DNA from: an uncultured Prevotellaceae bacterium
GTDB lineage: Bacteria > Bacteroidota > Bacteroidia > Bacteroidales > Bacteroidaceae
Direction: 5' to 3'
Assembly: GCA_902784755.1 (NCBI GenBank)
Contig: CACZVX010000002.1
Coordinates: 1 to 64,000 of the forward strand
DNA length: 64,000 bases
Shown: piece by piece, positions 23,195 through 31,619 of the stretch
How positions within the stretch are numbered: position 1 is the stretch's first letter
Layout of the letters: each line of letters opens with the position of its first letter
Notes under the pieces: model-generated
What the model was told of the DNA's origin: nothing
The model's database searches: none
The model's input: only the letters and a program-made list of their open reading frames with translations
Position numbers and translations under genes: made by a program

Positions 23195-25510
23195 ATGAAG
23201 AAAAAGTTGATGGTGGTGGTGTGCTTTCTGATGATTTCGCAGGGCTTTGCCTTCGGGAAGTCACCTAAGAAAAACGTGCAGCCCATGAAGCCCATGAAAG
23301 AGTTCATCGACGACCTCATGTCGAGAATGACCTTGCAGGAGAAAATCGGACAGTTGAACCTTCAGGTGGCTGGTGATATTGTAACAGGAGGTGCCGTGAA
23401 CACCGACGTTGGCCAGAAAATTGCTGCCGGCCAGATGGGTGGTGTCTTCAACCTGAAAGGTGCCGACAAAATTCGTGAGCTGCAGGATGTGGCGGTGCAG
23501 AAGAGTCGTCTGGGCATTCCCCTCATCGTAGGCATGGATGTGATTCATGGCTATGAGACCATCTTCCCCATTCCGCTGGCCCTTTCTTGCAGCTGGGATT
23601 TGGAAGCCGTGGAACGGAGCGCTCGCATTGCTGCCAAGGAGGCCAGTGCCGATGGCATCAACTGGACTTATTCTCCCATGGTGGACATCTGTGTGGATGC
23701 CCGTTGGGGACGTACGGCGGAGAGCAATGGCGAGGATCCCTTCTTGGGTAGCCGCATTGCGGAAGCCATGGTGCGCGGCTATCAGGGCGACTATTCCAAG
23801 GTTGACAACATCATGGCCTGTGTGAAGCATTTTGCCCTCTATGGTGCGGTGGAGTCGGGTCGCGACTATAATACGGTGGATATGAGCCGCGTGCGCATGT
23901 ACAACCAGTATTTTCCTCCCTATAAGGCGGCTGCCCAGGCCGGTGCCGGTTCGTTCATGTCGTCGTTCAACATTGTCGATGGTGTTCCGGCTACGGCCAA
24001 CCGATGGCTGATGAACGATGTCCTTCGTGACCAGTGGAAATACGACGGTTTCGTGGTGACTGATTATGGCAGCATTGGCGAAATGCTCAACCATGGAGTG
24101 GGGGAGGATCTTCAGCGGGCTTCTGCTCAGGCTTTGCGGGCAGGAACCGATATGGATATGTGTACCGAAGGTTTCCTGAAGACTTTGGAACAGAGTTACA
24201 ACGAGGGACTTGTTTCCATGGCTGATATCGATTTGGCTTGCCGTCGTGTGCTGGAAGCAAAATACAAACTGGGACTTTTCCAGGATCCTTATAAGTATTG
24301 CGATGCCAGGCGTCATGCCAAGGATGTCTTCACGGCAGAAAACCGTCAGGCTTCCCGTGATATCGCTGCCGAGACCTTTGTCTTGCTGAAAAATGAGAAA
24401 ATGAGAAATGGAGGAAATGAGAAATTGTTGCCGCTGAAGAAGGAAGGCAAGATCGCGCTTATTGGTCCGTTGGCGAATACCCGTTCTAATCTGGCTGGTA
24501 CCTGGTGCGTGGCCTTTACGCCCGAGCGTTACAGCACGCTGAAAGAAGGTCTGGAGCGTGCCGTTTCAGGGAAGGCTCAGATTCTCTATGCCCAGGGCTG
24601 TAATGTCTGCCGAGATGAGGCTGAACAGGTTGCCGGTGAGTTTGGCAAGACCATTCCCCGTGGCGACGATGCCCGGATGAAGGCCGAGGCGCTGACCGTT
24701 GCTCAGCAGGCAGACGTCATTGTCTGTGCGATGGGCGAGACGGCCGATATGAGCGGTGAGTCTTCAAGCCGTAGTAAGTTGGAACTTCCCGATGTGCAGC
24801 GTGAACTGCTGGAAGCGTTGGTGAAACTTGGCAAGCCGGTTGTTCTGCTTCATTTCTCAGGTCGTGCCACGGTGCTCTCATGGGAACAGCAGCATGTAGA
24901 TGCCATCATGAACGTATGGTTTGGTGGTTCTGAGGCTGCCGATGCCATTGCCGATGTGCTCTTCGGCGACAAGGTGCCTTCCGGCAAGCTGACGGTCACC
25001 ATGCCACAGTCGGTAGGACAGGTTCCGCTTTATTACAATCATCTCAACACGGGCCGTCCGGTGGCAGAGGGAGCCGACCGTTATTTCAAGTATCAGAGCA
25101 ACTATCTCGATGTCCGCAACGATGCGCTCTATCCTTTTGGCTATGGACTTAGTTACACCACGTTCCAGTATGGCGACGTGCGGCTCAGTAGCAATGAGAT
25201 GACCAGGAATGGAACTGTAGAGGCCAAGGTCACCGTTACGAATACAGGCAGCCGCGATGCCGACGAGGTTGTGCAACTCTACATCCGCGACGTGCAGGCC
25301 AGCATCAGCCGTCCTGTGAAGGAACTCAAAGGCTTCCAGCGCATTCATCTAAAGGCTGGTGAGAGCCGTGAAATCTCGTTCCCCGTCACTCGTCAGTTGC
25401 TCTCTTTCTACGATGCCGAGGGCCGTGAAATCCTTGAGACGGGCGAGTTCCATATCATGACGGGACCCGACAGTCGGAATGTAAGTATGGCGGTGCTGAA
25501 CTTGAAGTAA
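23195..25510 (+). CDS. GH3 beta-glucosidase (second copy, BglX-like)
   Basis: 771 residues. Signal peptide (FLMISQGFAFGKS). The barrel shows VGMDVIHGYETIFP, ESNGEDPFLGSR, VKHFALYGAVESGRDYN and nucleophile D290 in DGFVVTDYGSIGEML, the pattern of periplasmic BglX-type beta-glucosidases. C-terminal domain with QADVIVCAMGE and an FnIII end. Like the preceding GH3 it carries a low-complexity insertion directly after LLKN (about 401-410, EKMRNGGNEK), encoded by ATGAGAAA-type repeats. It follows by 103 bases and a terminator ends the operon at 25523-25551. Probably hydrolyses a different oligosaccharide linkage from its neighbour. Confidence 0.93.
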   Translation: MKKKLMVVVCFLMISQGFAFGKSPKKNVQPMKPMKEFIDDLMSRMTLQEKIGQLNLQVAGDIVTGGAVNTDVGQKIAAGQMGGVFNLKGADKIRELQDVAVQKSRLGIPLIVGMDVIHGYETIFPIPLALSCSWDLEAVERSARIAAKEASADGINWTYSPMVDICVDARWGRTAESNGEDPFLGSRIAEAMVRGYQGDYSKVDNIMACVKHFALYGAVESGRDYNTVDMSRVRMYNQYFPPYKAAAQAGAGSFMSSFNIVDGVPATANRWLMNDVLRDQWKYDGFVVTDYGSIGEMLNHGVGEDLQRASAQALRAGTDMDMCTEGFLKTLEQSYNEGLVSMADIDLACRRVLEAKYKLGLFQDPYKYCDARRHAKDVFTAENRQASRDIAAETFVLLKNEKMRNGGNEKLLPLKKEGKIALIGPLANTRSNLAGTWCVAFTPERYSTLKEGLERAVSGKAQILYAQGCNVCRDEAEQVAGEFGKTIPRGDDARMKAEALTVAQQADVIVCAMGETADMSGESSSRSKLELPDVQRELLEALVKLGKPVVLLHFSGRATVLSWEQQHVDAIMNVWFGGSEAADAIADVLFGDKVPSGKLTVTMPQSVGQVPLYYNHLNTGRPVAEGADRYFKYQSNYLDVRNDALYPFGYGLSYTTFQYGDVRLSSNEMTRNGTVEAKVTVTNTGSRDADEVVQLYIRDVQASISRPVKELKGFQRIHLKAGESREISFPVTRQLLSFYDAEGREILETGEFHIMTGPDSRNVSMAVLNLK

Positions 25511-25522
25511 AGGTAAAAAAAG

Positions 25523-25551
25523 AGGAAATCAGTAATGGTTTCCTTTTTTTT
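25523..25551 (+). terminator. Intrinsic terminator of PUL 1
   Basis: AGGAAA (25523-25528) pairs with TTTCCT (25539-25544), followed by a run of eight T. Confidence 0.75.
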
Positions 25552-25569
25552 GTATTTTAAAAAGTTATA

Positions 25570-25601
25570 TCTGCTTTTGTGCTCGCTTATTCGTATCTTT
25601 A
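25570..25601 (+). repeat. Decayed copy of the regulator promoter
   Basis: Bases 25572-25600 match 25648-25676 at 28 of 29 positions. At the promoter boxes this copy reads TCTG and TATCTTTA, each one base off the working copy. Confidence 0.7.
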
Positions 25602-25645
25602 AATAAGATACTCTCGCTCGACAAAACAAATTAAAATAAATTTTA

Positions 25646-25677
25646 TTTGCTTTTGTCCTCGCTTATTCGTATCTTTG
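25646..25677 (+). promoter_or_regulatory. Promoter of the PUL 1 regulator
   Basis: TTTG (25646-25649), 20 bases, TATCTTTG (25670-25677): a perfect consensus. The start of transcription near 25684 leaves only about 9 bases before ATG 25693. Confidence 0.75.
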
Positions 25678-25692
25678 CAAAAAAGATTACAA

Positions 25693-27390
25693 ATGGTGAG
25701 ACTATTTAGATTCCTAATCTTCTTATTAGCGGTATTTCTGTATTCACCTCAAATCTACGGCTACGACATCGACAAGCTTTGTGCGCCTATCGATGAGGCG
25801 ATTCTTCGTTCTCCGGAATATGTGGAAGCTTACGAGGAGAAGATCACGGCAGCCCGTTACGAATATGAGCACGAAGACGATGTGAAGCGGAAGTTTGAAA
25901 AAGGCTTTCGCCTCTATGAGCTGTATCGTCCGTTTGTGGCCGACTCCGCCATGTATTTCCTCCATCATTGCATTTCCCTGGCTGAGCAGACAGGCAACCG
26001 CTCTGAGGTTGTGCGGTGCAAGTCGTTGCTGGGCCTGCGCTGTTCCAATGTGGGCATGTATGACGAGGCCCTGCTCATTCTCGATTCCATTCAGACCACG
26101 GGTGTTGACAAAGAGGTTTTAGGTATCTATTATCAGGCGTATAATAATGTTTATAGCGAACTGGCTTATTATACACGCATGGAAGACATGCGCGAGACCT
26201 ATCTCCAGAAGACCCGGCATTACGAGCAGTTAATGTACCGGTATCTGCCCTCAGATGCCGAGGCTTGTTTCCTGCGACGCGAACAGCGCGCACAGGGTGA
26301 GCGTAATCTGGAGGAATCTATGCGTGTGAACGACGAATGGCTTCGAACGGTAGAAAAAGGTTCCCACCCCTATGCTTTGGTGGCCCTTTACCGCTATATT
26401 GAATATAAGGAACGCCGCGATACGGTCCAGATGATGCAATGGCTGGTGGAAAGCGTGCTGGCTGATATTCGCAATAGCGTGATGGATCAGGGCTCCATGT
26501 GGGAACTCGCCAATGAACTGATGCTCAATGGCGATTTTGAACGGGCTTCGCGCTACATCGTCTTCACCAGTGAGTGTGCCAACCGCTACGGCTCCCGACA
26601 ACGCAACTGGCAGATTTCCCCCTTGTTGAGCGATATCGCCAAAGGCTATAAGGCTAAGAGTGAACGCACCACCCGCCAGTTGCGCTGGCTGTTGGGTGTG
26701 ATTAGTGTGCTGGCCCTGCTGCTGCTCGCCGTCCTCTTCTTCGTGCGTAGCCGCAACCGTCAGCTGCGAATTGCCCGGAACGCGTTGAGTGGCAAGAACA
26801 AGGAACTCTCAGAGGTGAATCTCCAGCTTTCCGAAGCCAATCACCAGCAGTCCCTGCTCAACACGCAGTTGAAGGCCCTCAACGGCGAACTGGCACAGTC
26901 GAATGCCCAGCTTTCCGAGTCCAACCGCGTCAAGGAAGAGTATATCGGACGCTTCCTGCGTCTGTGCTCGATGTATATCGACCAGATGGACTCTTTGCGT
27001 AAACGCGTCAACAAGCTCACCAAGAACCGTCAGTTTGAGGAACTCTACAAGATCACGCGTCCGCAGGAATTCCGCGACAGGGAACTCGAAGAGCTGTACG
27101 TCAATTTCGACAGCGCCTTCCTCCATCTCTTCCCTAATTTCGTGACTGATTTCAATCAGCTGCTGCGCCCCGAAGAACGCATTGAAGAACTCGAGGAAGG
27201 CAAGCTCCCCACGGCCATCCGCATCTTCGCCCTTATCCGTCTCGGTATTGAGGACAGCGGCAAGATTGCCGAGTTCCTCCACTATTCCGTCAACACCATC
27301 TACAACTATCGTGCCCGTGTGAAGAACGGAGCCATCCGCGACCGTGAGAACTTCGAGAAGCATGTCAAGGAAATCGGAATGCCGCGCTGA
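25693..27390 (+). CDS. Transmembrane PUL regulator with C-terminal DNA-binding domain (DUF6377-like)
   Basis: 565 residues from ATG 25693; a TTG at 25675 would be inside the -7 box, so it is rejected. A signal peptide (to about residue 23) leads to a helical, TPR-like periplasmic part (25-325), one TM helix (about 332-351, VISVLALLLLAVLFFV), a long coiled coil (about 360-415, repeated LSEVN/LSEAN/LSESN units), and a C-terminal domain with IRLGIEDSGKIAEFLHYSVN and TIYNYRARVKNGAI, a LuxR-like recognition region. No kinase or receiver domain. By analogy with SusR-type regulators it would sense oligosaccharide in the periplasm and activate PUL 1 directly. The ligand is unknown. Confidence 0.75.
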   Translation: MVRLFRFLIFLLAVFLYSPQIYGYDIDKLCAPIDEAILRSPEYVEAYEEKITAARYEYEHEDDVKRKFEKGFRLYELYRPFVADSAMYFLHHCISLAEQTGNRSEVVRCKSLLGLRCSNVGMYDEALLILDSIQTTGVDKEVLGIYYQAYNNVYSELAYYTRMEDMRETYLQKTRHYEQLMYRYLPSDAEACFLRREQRAQGERNLEESMRVNDEWLRTVEKGSHPYALVALYRYIEYKERRDTVQMMQWLVESVLADIRNSVMDQGSMWELANELMLNGDFERASRYIVFTSECANRYGSRQRNWQISPLLSDIAKGYKAKSERTTRQLRWLLGVISVLALLLLAVLFFVRSRNRQLRIARNALSGKNKELSEVNLQLSEANHQQSLLNTQLKALNGELAQSNAQLSESNRVKEEYIGRFLRLCSMYIDQMDSLRKRVNKLTKNRQFEELYKITRPQEFRDRELEELYVNFDSAFLHLFPNFVTDFNQLLRPEERIEELEEGKLPTAIRIFALIRLGIEDSGKIAEFLHYSVNTIYNYRARVKNGAIRDRENFEKHVKEIGMPR

Positions 27391-27492
27391 TAATTTGTAA
27401 TCTGCATTTTGCAAAAATCGGAACGTCAAAGGGTCGAAATGCAAATTTTCTGAAAATAAGGTACGGCAGCGATTGAAAAATTCCCCTTTTGC

Positions 27493-27523
27493 TTTGTTGT
27501 AAAAGCAGAATTTTGTATTTTTG
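27493..27523 (+). promoter_or_regulatory. Aldolase promoter
   Basis: TTTG (27493-27496), 19 bases, TATTTTTG (27516-27523). Transcription from near 27530 excludes an upstream in-frame start at 27521. Confidence 0.8.
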
Positions 27524-27571
27524 CGCTCACAAAGAATATTACTCATTAAACTCATAAACTTAAAAAGAATT

Positions 27572-28573
27572 ATGGTAAATTACAAAGATCTTGGTTTGGT
27601 GAACACCCGTGAGATGTTCAAGAAGGCCGTTGCCGGTGGTTATGCTATCCCCGCATTCAACTTCAACACCATGGAGCAGATGCAGGCTATCGTACAGGCT
27701 GCCGTTGAGACGAAGTCACCCGTTATCATGCAGGTGTCGAAGGGTGCCCGCAACTATGCTAACGCTACCATCCTGCGCTATATGGCCGAGGGTGCTGTGG
27801 CATATGCTAAGGAATTGGGTTGCGAGAAGCCCGAAATCGTGCTGCACCTCGACCACGGTGACAGCTTCGAGCTCTGCAAGGATTGTATTGACATGGGCTT
27901 CTCTTCAGTGATGTACGACGGAAGTTCTCTGCCTTACGAGGAGAACATCAAGATTTCACGTCAGGTTGTTGAATACGCTCACAAGTATGATGTCACCGTT
28001 GAGTGTGAGCTCGGTGTGCTCGCCGGTGTTGAGGATGAGGTGGCTTCTGAGGTTAGTCACTACACAAAGCCCGAAGAGGTAATCGACTTTGCTACCCGTA
28101 CAGGCTGCGACTCGCTGGCTATCTCTATCGGTACCAGCCACGGTGCTTACAAGTTCAAGCCCGAGCAGTGCACACGCGACCCGAAGACTGGCAAACTGGT
28201 TCCTCCTCCATTGGCTTTCGACGTGCTGCATGAGATTGAGCAGAAGCTGCCCGGATTCCCCATCGTGCTCCATGGCTCTTCTTCAGTTCCTCAGGACGAG
28301 GTGGACACCATCAACAAGTATGGCGGCAACCTGCCCGATGCTGTAGGTATCCCCGAAGAGCAGTTGCGTGAGGCTTCGAAGAGCGCTGTCTGCAAGATCA
28401 ACATCGACTCTGACAGCCGTCTGGCCATGACCGCTGCCGTTCGTAAGTATCTGGCTGAGCATCCCGACCACTTCGATCCTCGTCAGTATCTGAAGCCTGC
28501 CCGCGAGAACATGAAGAAGATGTACATCCACAAGATTGTTGATGTGCTCGGTTCTGACGGCAAGCTCGGATAA
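27572..28573 (+). CDS. fba: Fructose-1,6-bisphosphate aldolase, class II
   Basis: 333 residues from ATG 27572 (MVNYKDLGL). Zinc-dependent aldolase of glycolysis and gluconeogenesis, cleaving fructose bisphosphate to DHAP and glyceraldehyde 3-phosphate. LHLDHGDSFELCKDCI holds the catalytic Asp and a zinc His; VECELGVLAGVEDE, GTSHGAYKF and VLHGSSSVP carry further zinc and phosphate ligands; INIDSDSRLAMTAAVRKYL completes the pattern. Its own promoter and a strong terminator make it a single-gene unit. Smaller tagatose-bisphosphate aldolases share motifs, but length and the KINIDSDSR block favour the long class II FBA type. Confidence 0.93.
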   Translation: MVNYKDLGLVNTREMFKKAVAGGYAIPAFNFNTMEQMQAIVQAAVETKSPVIMQVSKGARNYANATILRYMAEGAVAYAKELGCEKPEIVLHLDHGDSFELCKDCIDMGFSSVMYDGSSLPYEENIKISRQVVEYAHKYDVTVECELGVLAGVEDEVASEVSHYTKPEEVIDFATRTGCDSLAISIGTSHGAYKFKPEQCTRDPKTGKLVPPPLAFDVLHEIEQKLPGFPIVLHGSSSVPQDEVDTINKYGGNLPDAVGIPEEQLREASKSAVCKINIDSDSRLAMTAAVRKYLAEHPDHFDPRQYLKPARENMKKMYIHKIVDVLGSDGKLG

Positions 28574-28593
28574 TCCTGAATAACGCTTTTTAT

Positions 28594-28637
28594 AATAAGG
28601 TGGAAATGTTAAAAATGCATTTCCACCTTATTTTTTT
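28594..28637 (+). terminator. Strong intrinsic terminator after fba
   Basis: A perfect 15-bp stem (28594-28608 with 28618-28632, core AAGGTGGAAATG) with a 9-base loop, followed by T residues to 28637. Confidence 0.92.
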
Positions 28638-28647
28638 GCCCGAAAAG

Positions 28648-28679
28648 TTTGGAGCGTATTGGGATTTGTATTACTTTTG
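28648..28679 (+). promoter_or_regulatory. Promoter of the ABC transporter-GntR operon
   Basis: TTTG (28648-28651), 20 bases, TACTTTTG (28672-28679). The predicted start (about 28686) lies inside the dyad at 28681-28704. Confidence 0.75.
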
Positions 28680-28680
28680 C

Positions 28681-28704
28681 AGTGTAATAGCAAAGTAGTA
28701 CACT
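28681..28704. promoter_or_regulatory. Dyad operator, likely target of the GntR regulator
   Basis: AGTGTA at 28681-28686 and TACACT at 28699-28704 are exact inverted copies; matching TA pairs extend the dyad inward (AGTGTAnTA, 6 bases, TAnTACACT). It begins one base after the -7 box, a classic repressor position. The GntR protein encoded at the end of the operon is the obvious candidate. Confidence 0.65.
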
Positions 28705-28719
28705 AAAACGCTAATAAAT

Positions 28720-29535
28720 ATGATTGAAGTAAGTAATCTCAGTTTCAAGTATCCCGGCCAGCAGGAGCCGGTGTTTACGGATTTCAGCCTCAGGTTGGAG
28801 CAGAACAAAGTCTATGGACTTTTAGGTAAGAACGGTACGGGCAAGTCTACGCTGCTCTACCTCATCTCTGGTTTGCTGCGCCCCGAGGCCGGTTCCGTGT
28901 GTTGCGACTCAGTCGCAACATACAAGCGACAGGTGGAGACGCTGCAGGAAATATTCCTCGTGCCAGAGGAATTCGACCTGCCGTCGATGTCGCTCGAGAA
29001 ATATGTGAAGCTGAACGCACCGTTCTATCCCCGCTTTAGCCGCGAGGTGCTGGAAGCTTGTCTGAAGGATTTCGAGCTGACCACCGACCTGAAGTTGCAG
29101 GCGCTGTCGATGGGACAGAAGAAGAAGGTGTTCATGTCGTTCGCCCTTGCTGCCAACACCCGCTATCTGCTGATGGACGAGCCGACCAACGGACTGGATA
29201 TTCCCTCGAAGTCGCAGTTCCGAAAGGTGGTGACGCAGAACATGAACGACGACCGCACGATGATTATTTCCACCCACCAGGTGCACGACGTGGAGTCGCT
29301 GCTCGACCATATCCTCATTCTCAGTCAGCGCGAACTGTTGCTGAATGCCTCGGTGGCCAACCTGACGGAGAAGTATGTATTTGAATACCGGCCGGTTGAC
29401 GACCATTCAGCCGCGGTCTATAGCGAGCCCTCTCCGCAGGGTGTTGCTGTGATGGCCGAGCGCCGCGAGGGTGATGCTGAGACACAGCTGAACCTGGAAT
29501 TGCTCTTTAACGCCGTAACGAAACAACGCATCTGA
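28720..29535 (+). CDS. ABC transporter ATP-binding protein
   Basis: 271 residues. Walker A GKNGTGKST (about 36-44), a Q-loop-like segment (QEIFLVPEEFDLPSM), signature LSMGQKKKV (about 129-137), Walker B YLLMDEP (about 149-155) with catalytic Glu, and H-loop STHQVHDVES. It powers the membrane partners encoded by the next two genes. The short C-terminal extension after about 220 has no recognised motif. First gene of a four-gene operon; this ATPase/permease/GntR (YtrA-type) layout is known from antibiotic- or envelope-stress export systems in Gram-positives and is common in Bacteroidales. Substrate unknown. Confidence 0.92.
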   Translation: MIEVSNLSFKYPGQQEPVFTDFSLRLEQNKVYGLLGKNGTGKSTLLYLISGLLRPEAGSVCCDSVATYKRQVETLQEIFLVPEEFDLPSMSLEKYVKLNAPFYPRFSREVLEACLKDFELTTDLKLQALSMGQKKKVFMSFALAANTRYLLMDEPTNGLDIPSKSQFRKVVTQNMNDDRTMIISTHQVHDVESLLDHILILSQRELLLNASVANLTEKYVFEYRPVDDHSAAVYSEPSPQGVAVMAERREGDAETQLNLELLFNAVTKQRI

Positions 29536-29561
29536 TTTTTTCACGACTAAAAAGAATTGTT

Positions 29562-30365
29562 ATGAAGAACTTCGATTTACAACGCTTTGGTAGCGTCTTG
29601 CGGTTCGACTTCGCCCAGAATCGCCAGCAGTTGCTGAGGGACGTGCTCGGCATGCTGATGGCCTATCTGTTCTTTTTTTGGTTTGACCATAACATCGGCA
29701 TGAGAGTTGACAGAGTGACTGATTGGGAATTGCATATCAAACATATTTGTGAGGGCATTGGCATCTTTAGCGTTATTGGTCTCTACATCTACATGTTGGC
29801 CACAGCCAGCACGCTCTATTGGAGAGAGCAGAAGAAGGCAAAGCGCACGGCATGGCTAATGCTGCCCGCCACGAATATGGAAAAGTTCCTGTCGCGCTGG
29901 GTGTATATGTTTGTAGTGTCGCTGGGCGGCTTCCTGATGTTCTTTGTGGCCGATGCCATCCACATGGCATGGCTCTGGATGACCGGTAAGCCCGTCATTG
30001 CCGCCACGGCCTATTTCCTGAAGAACTTTCCGCAAACGTCTAGTATTGGTCCTCATGCAACATGGCTGAACGTCTTGTGGAGCTATTGTTTCTTTATGTC
30101 TATTCATGCTTTCTTCCTCTTAGGCAGCATTCTTTTCCGTAAGTACCAGCCTGTGGTCACCGCTCTTGTCGGCATTGTACCGTTCCTTGGACTTGTTCAC
30201 TTTATGACCTACGACCAGCCGTACATGCGCGACATTCCCTACGCTTGGTATCTCGGCTTTATGTCCGTCTTCTTCGTTGCGCTCACCTGCGTCTTCACCG
30301 TTCTGGCCTACCGGCTTTTCTGCCGCTGGCAATTAGCAACCCGTAATTTTGTAAATCTGCCATGA
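29562..30365 (+). CDS. ABC transporter membrane protein (first of two paralogs)
   Basis: 267 residues with about six hydrophobic segments, no signal peptide. After the second helix it carries WLMLPATNMEKFLSRWVYM (about 98-116), nearly the same as in the following gene. It follows the ATPase gene by 26 bases and overlaps the next gene by 4 bases (ATGA), so it is the likely permease subunit of a heteromeric exporter. Not recognised beyond ABC-2-like membrane subunit. Confidence 0.75.
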   Translation: MKNFDLQRFGSVLRFDFAQNRQQLLRDVLGMLMAYLFFFWFDHNIGMRVDRVTDWELHIKHICEGIGIFSVIGLYIYMLATASTLYWREQKKAKRTAWLMLPATNMEKFLSRWVYMFVVSLGGFLMFFVADAIHMAWLWMTGKPVIAATAYFLKNFPQTSSIGPHATWLNVLWSYCFFMSIHAFFLLGSILFRKYQPVVTALVGIVPFLGLVHFMTYDQPYMRDIPYAWYLGFMSVFFVALTCVFTVLAYRLFCRWQLATRNFVNLP

Positions 30366-31150
30366 ATAATCAGTTTTCCTTCTGCCGTTTCTGGCATGTC
30401 CTCGTATGGACGTTAGTCTACCACTGGCGCCAGTTGCTGACGCTGTTCAGCGTAGCCGTCATTGCATTTGCCACTTTTGAGATGTTTGCTTGTATCCAAG
30501 CTCGGAATGATTATGCGTATAAGGTGTCATTAATGCATGAAAACGAAACGGTACTAATCAATAGCGCATTGCGTGGTGCTGCCTCGTCATGTGCGACTGT
30601 TGGTGCAGTATTGCTGTGCATCGGTGCCGCCTTTGCTTTCTACCAATTGCATCACCGTAACGAGAGTCGTCGATGGTTGATGCTGCCTGCTTCGAACATG
30701 GAAAAATTCGTGGCCCGTTGGGTGGTTTACGTGCCCGTACTGTTCGTGATTTATGTGGTGGCCTTCATGCTTGGCGACCTGCTGCGTATGGCTGTCTGGC
30801 CCGTATTCTCCGAAGAAGTTAGTTTTCCCACGGCCATCCCGAAGTTTTTTTGTGTCATGAAGTATTTGGTGGTGTGGACGAATCCGTTTCATCTCGAAAA
30901 GATAACTTTGATGTGGGGCCTTTTCTGGTTCTTCCATGCGCTGAGTCTGTTCTCGAGTGTATGGATAGGTCGCTGGGCCTGGCTGTTTGTCACCGTGGTG
31001 TTCTTTGCTGTGATAGGTCTTTTCATCCAGATCAACTATCAAGGTGGGATTGTTACGGTGTTCTATCTTTTGGCCGTTGTGCTGGCGATTGTCGCCTACT
31101 GGCTGTTCTGCCGCTTTCCCAAATACAAACTGTTTCACAATAAAGACTGA
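30362..31150 (+). CDS. ABC transporter membrane protein (second paralog)
   Basis: 262 residues, about six hydrophobic segments. WLMLPASNMEKFVARWVVY (about 101-119) aligns with the previous protein, and the general helix layout is alike, so the two genes come from a duplication and probably form a heterodimer. The C-terminal ends of both finish with a helix and VAYWLFCRF / LAYRLFCRW, again similar. Stop is 5 bases before the GntR gene. Confidence 0.75.
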   Translation: MNNQFSFCRFWHVLVWTLVYHWRQLLTLFSVAVIAFATFEMFACIQARNDYAYKVSLMHENETVLINSALRGAASSCATVGAVLLCIGAAFAFYQLHHRNESRRWLMLPASNMEKFVARWVVYVPVLFVIYVVAFMLGDLLRMAVWPVFSEEVSFPTAIPKFFCVMKYLVVWTNPFHLEKITLMWGLFWFFHALSLFSSVWIGRWAWLFVTVVFFAVIGLFIQINYQGGIVTVFYLLAVVLAIVAYWLFCRFPKYKLFHNKD

Positions 31151-31155
31151 CTATT

Positions 31156-31509
31156 ATGGCATTTACCAACGATAAAGCAATATACCTGCAGATGGCAGAC
31201 CGCCTCTGCGATGAAATCCTGGCGGACACCTACAAGGACGATGACCGTATACCGTCGGTCCGCGAGTATGCCGTGCTGTTGGAGGTGAACACCAACACCG
31301 CCGTCAAGGCCTACGACGAACTGGCTCGTGCGAACATTATCTATAATAAGCGCGGTCTGGGCTACTTCGTCACCAAGGGGGCGAAGAAGCAGATTATGAA
31401 GGAGCGTAAACGGCAGTTTATGAAAACGCATCTGCCAGAGCTGTTCCGACAGATGCGCCTGCTGGGCATTGACATCAAAGACGTTGACGAGGCTTGGGCA
31501 AACACATAG
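31156..31509 (+). CDS. GntR-family repressor (YtrA-type)
   Basis: 117 residues. Winged-helix DNA-binding domain (about 7-78): AIYLQMADRLCDEILAD, then RIPSVREYAVLLEVNTN and TAVKAYDELARANIIYNKRG. Only a short helical tail follows (about 80-117) in place of a large effector domain, as in the YtrA subgroup. Last gene of the ABC operon, and the dyad at 28681-28704 at the operon promoter suggests autoregulation with relief by an inducer sensed through the short tail or transporter. Inducer not known. Confidence 0.88.
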   Translation: MAFTNDKAIYLQMADRLCDEILADTYKDDDRIPSVREYAVLLEVNTNTAVKAYDELARANIIYNKRGLGYFVTKGAKKQIMKERKRQFMKTHLPELFRQMRLLGIDIKDVDEAWANT

Positions 31510-31541
31510 TTTGCAATACAAGACTTCTCAACGATAACAAC

Positions 31542-31577
31542 AAAGGAGGGTATGTCATGATAGACATACCCTCCTTT
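31542..31577. terminator. Bidirectional terminator between ABC/GntR operon and sigma-factor operon
   Basis: A perfect 15-bp stem (31542-31556 with 31563-31577; core AAAGGAGGGTATGTC) and 6-base loop. A residues lead in on the left and T on the right, so it works for both convergent units. Confidence 0.9.
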
Positions 31578-31619
31578 AACTGTTTTATGGTCTCGTAAAA
31601 ATCTAGGTCTTTTTCGTGA

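Noticed and set aside
27521..27571. Seventeen extra N-terminal residues on the aldolase
   Set aside because: The upstream start overlaps the -7 box at 27516-27523; MVNYKDLGL at 27572 matches the family start.
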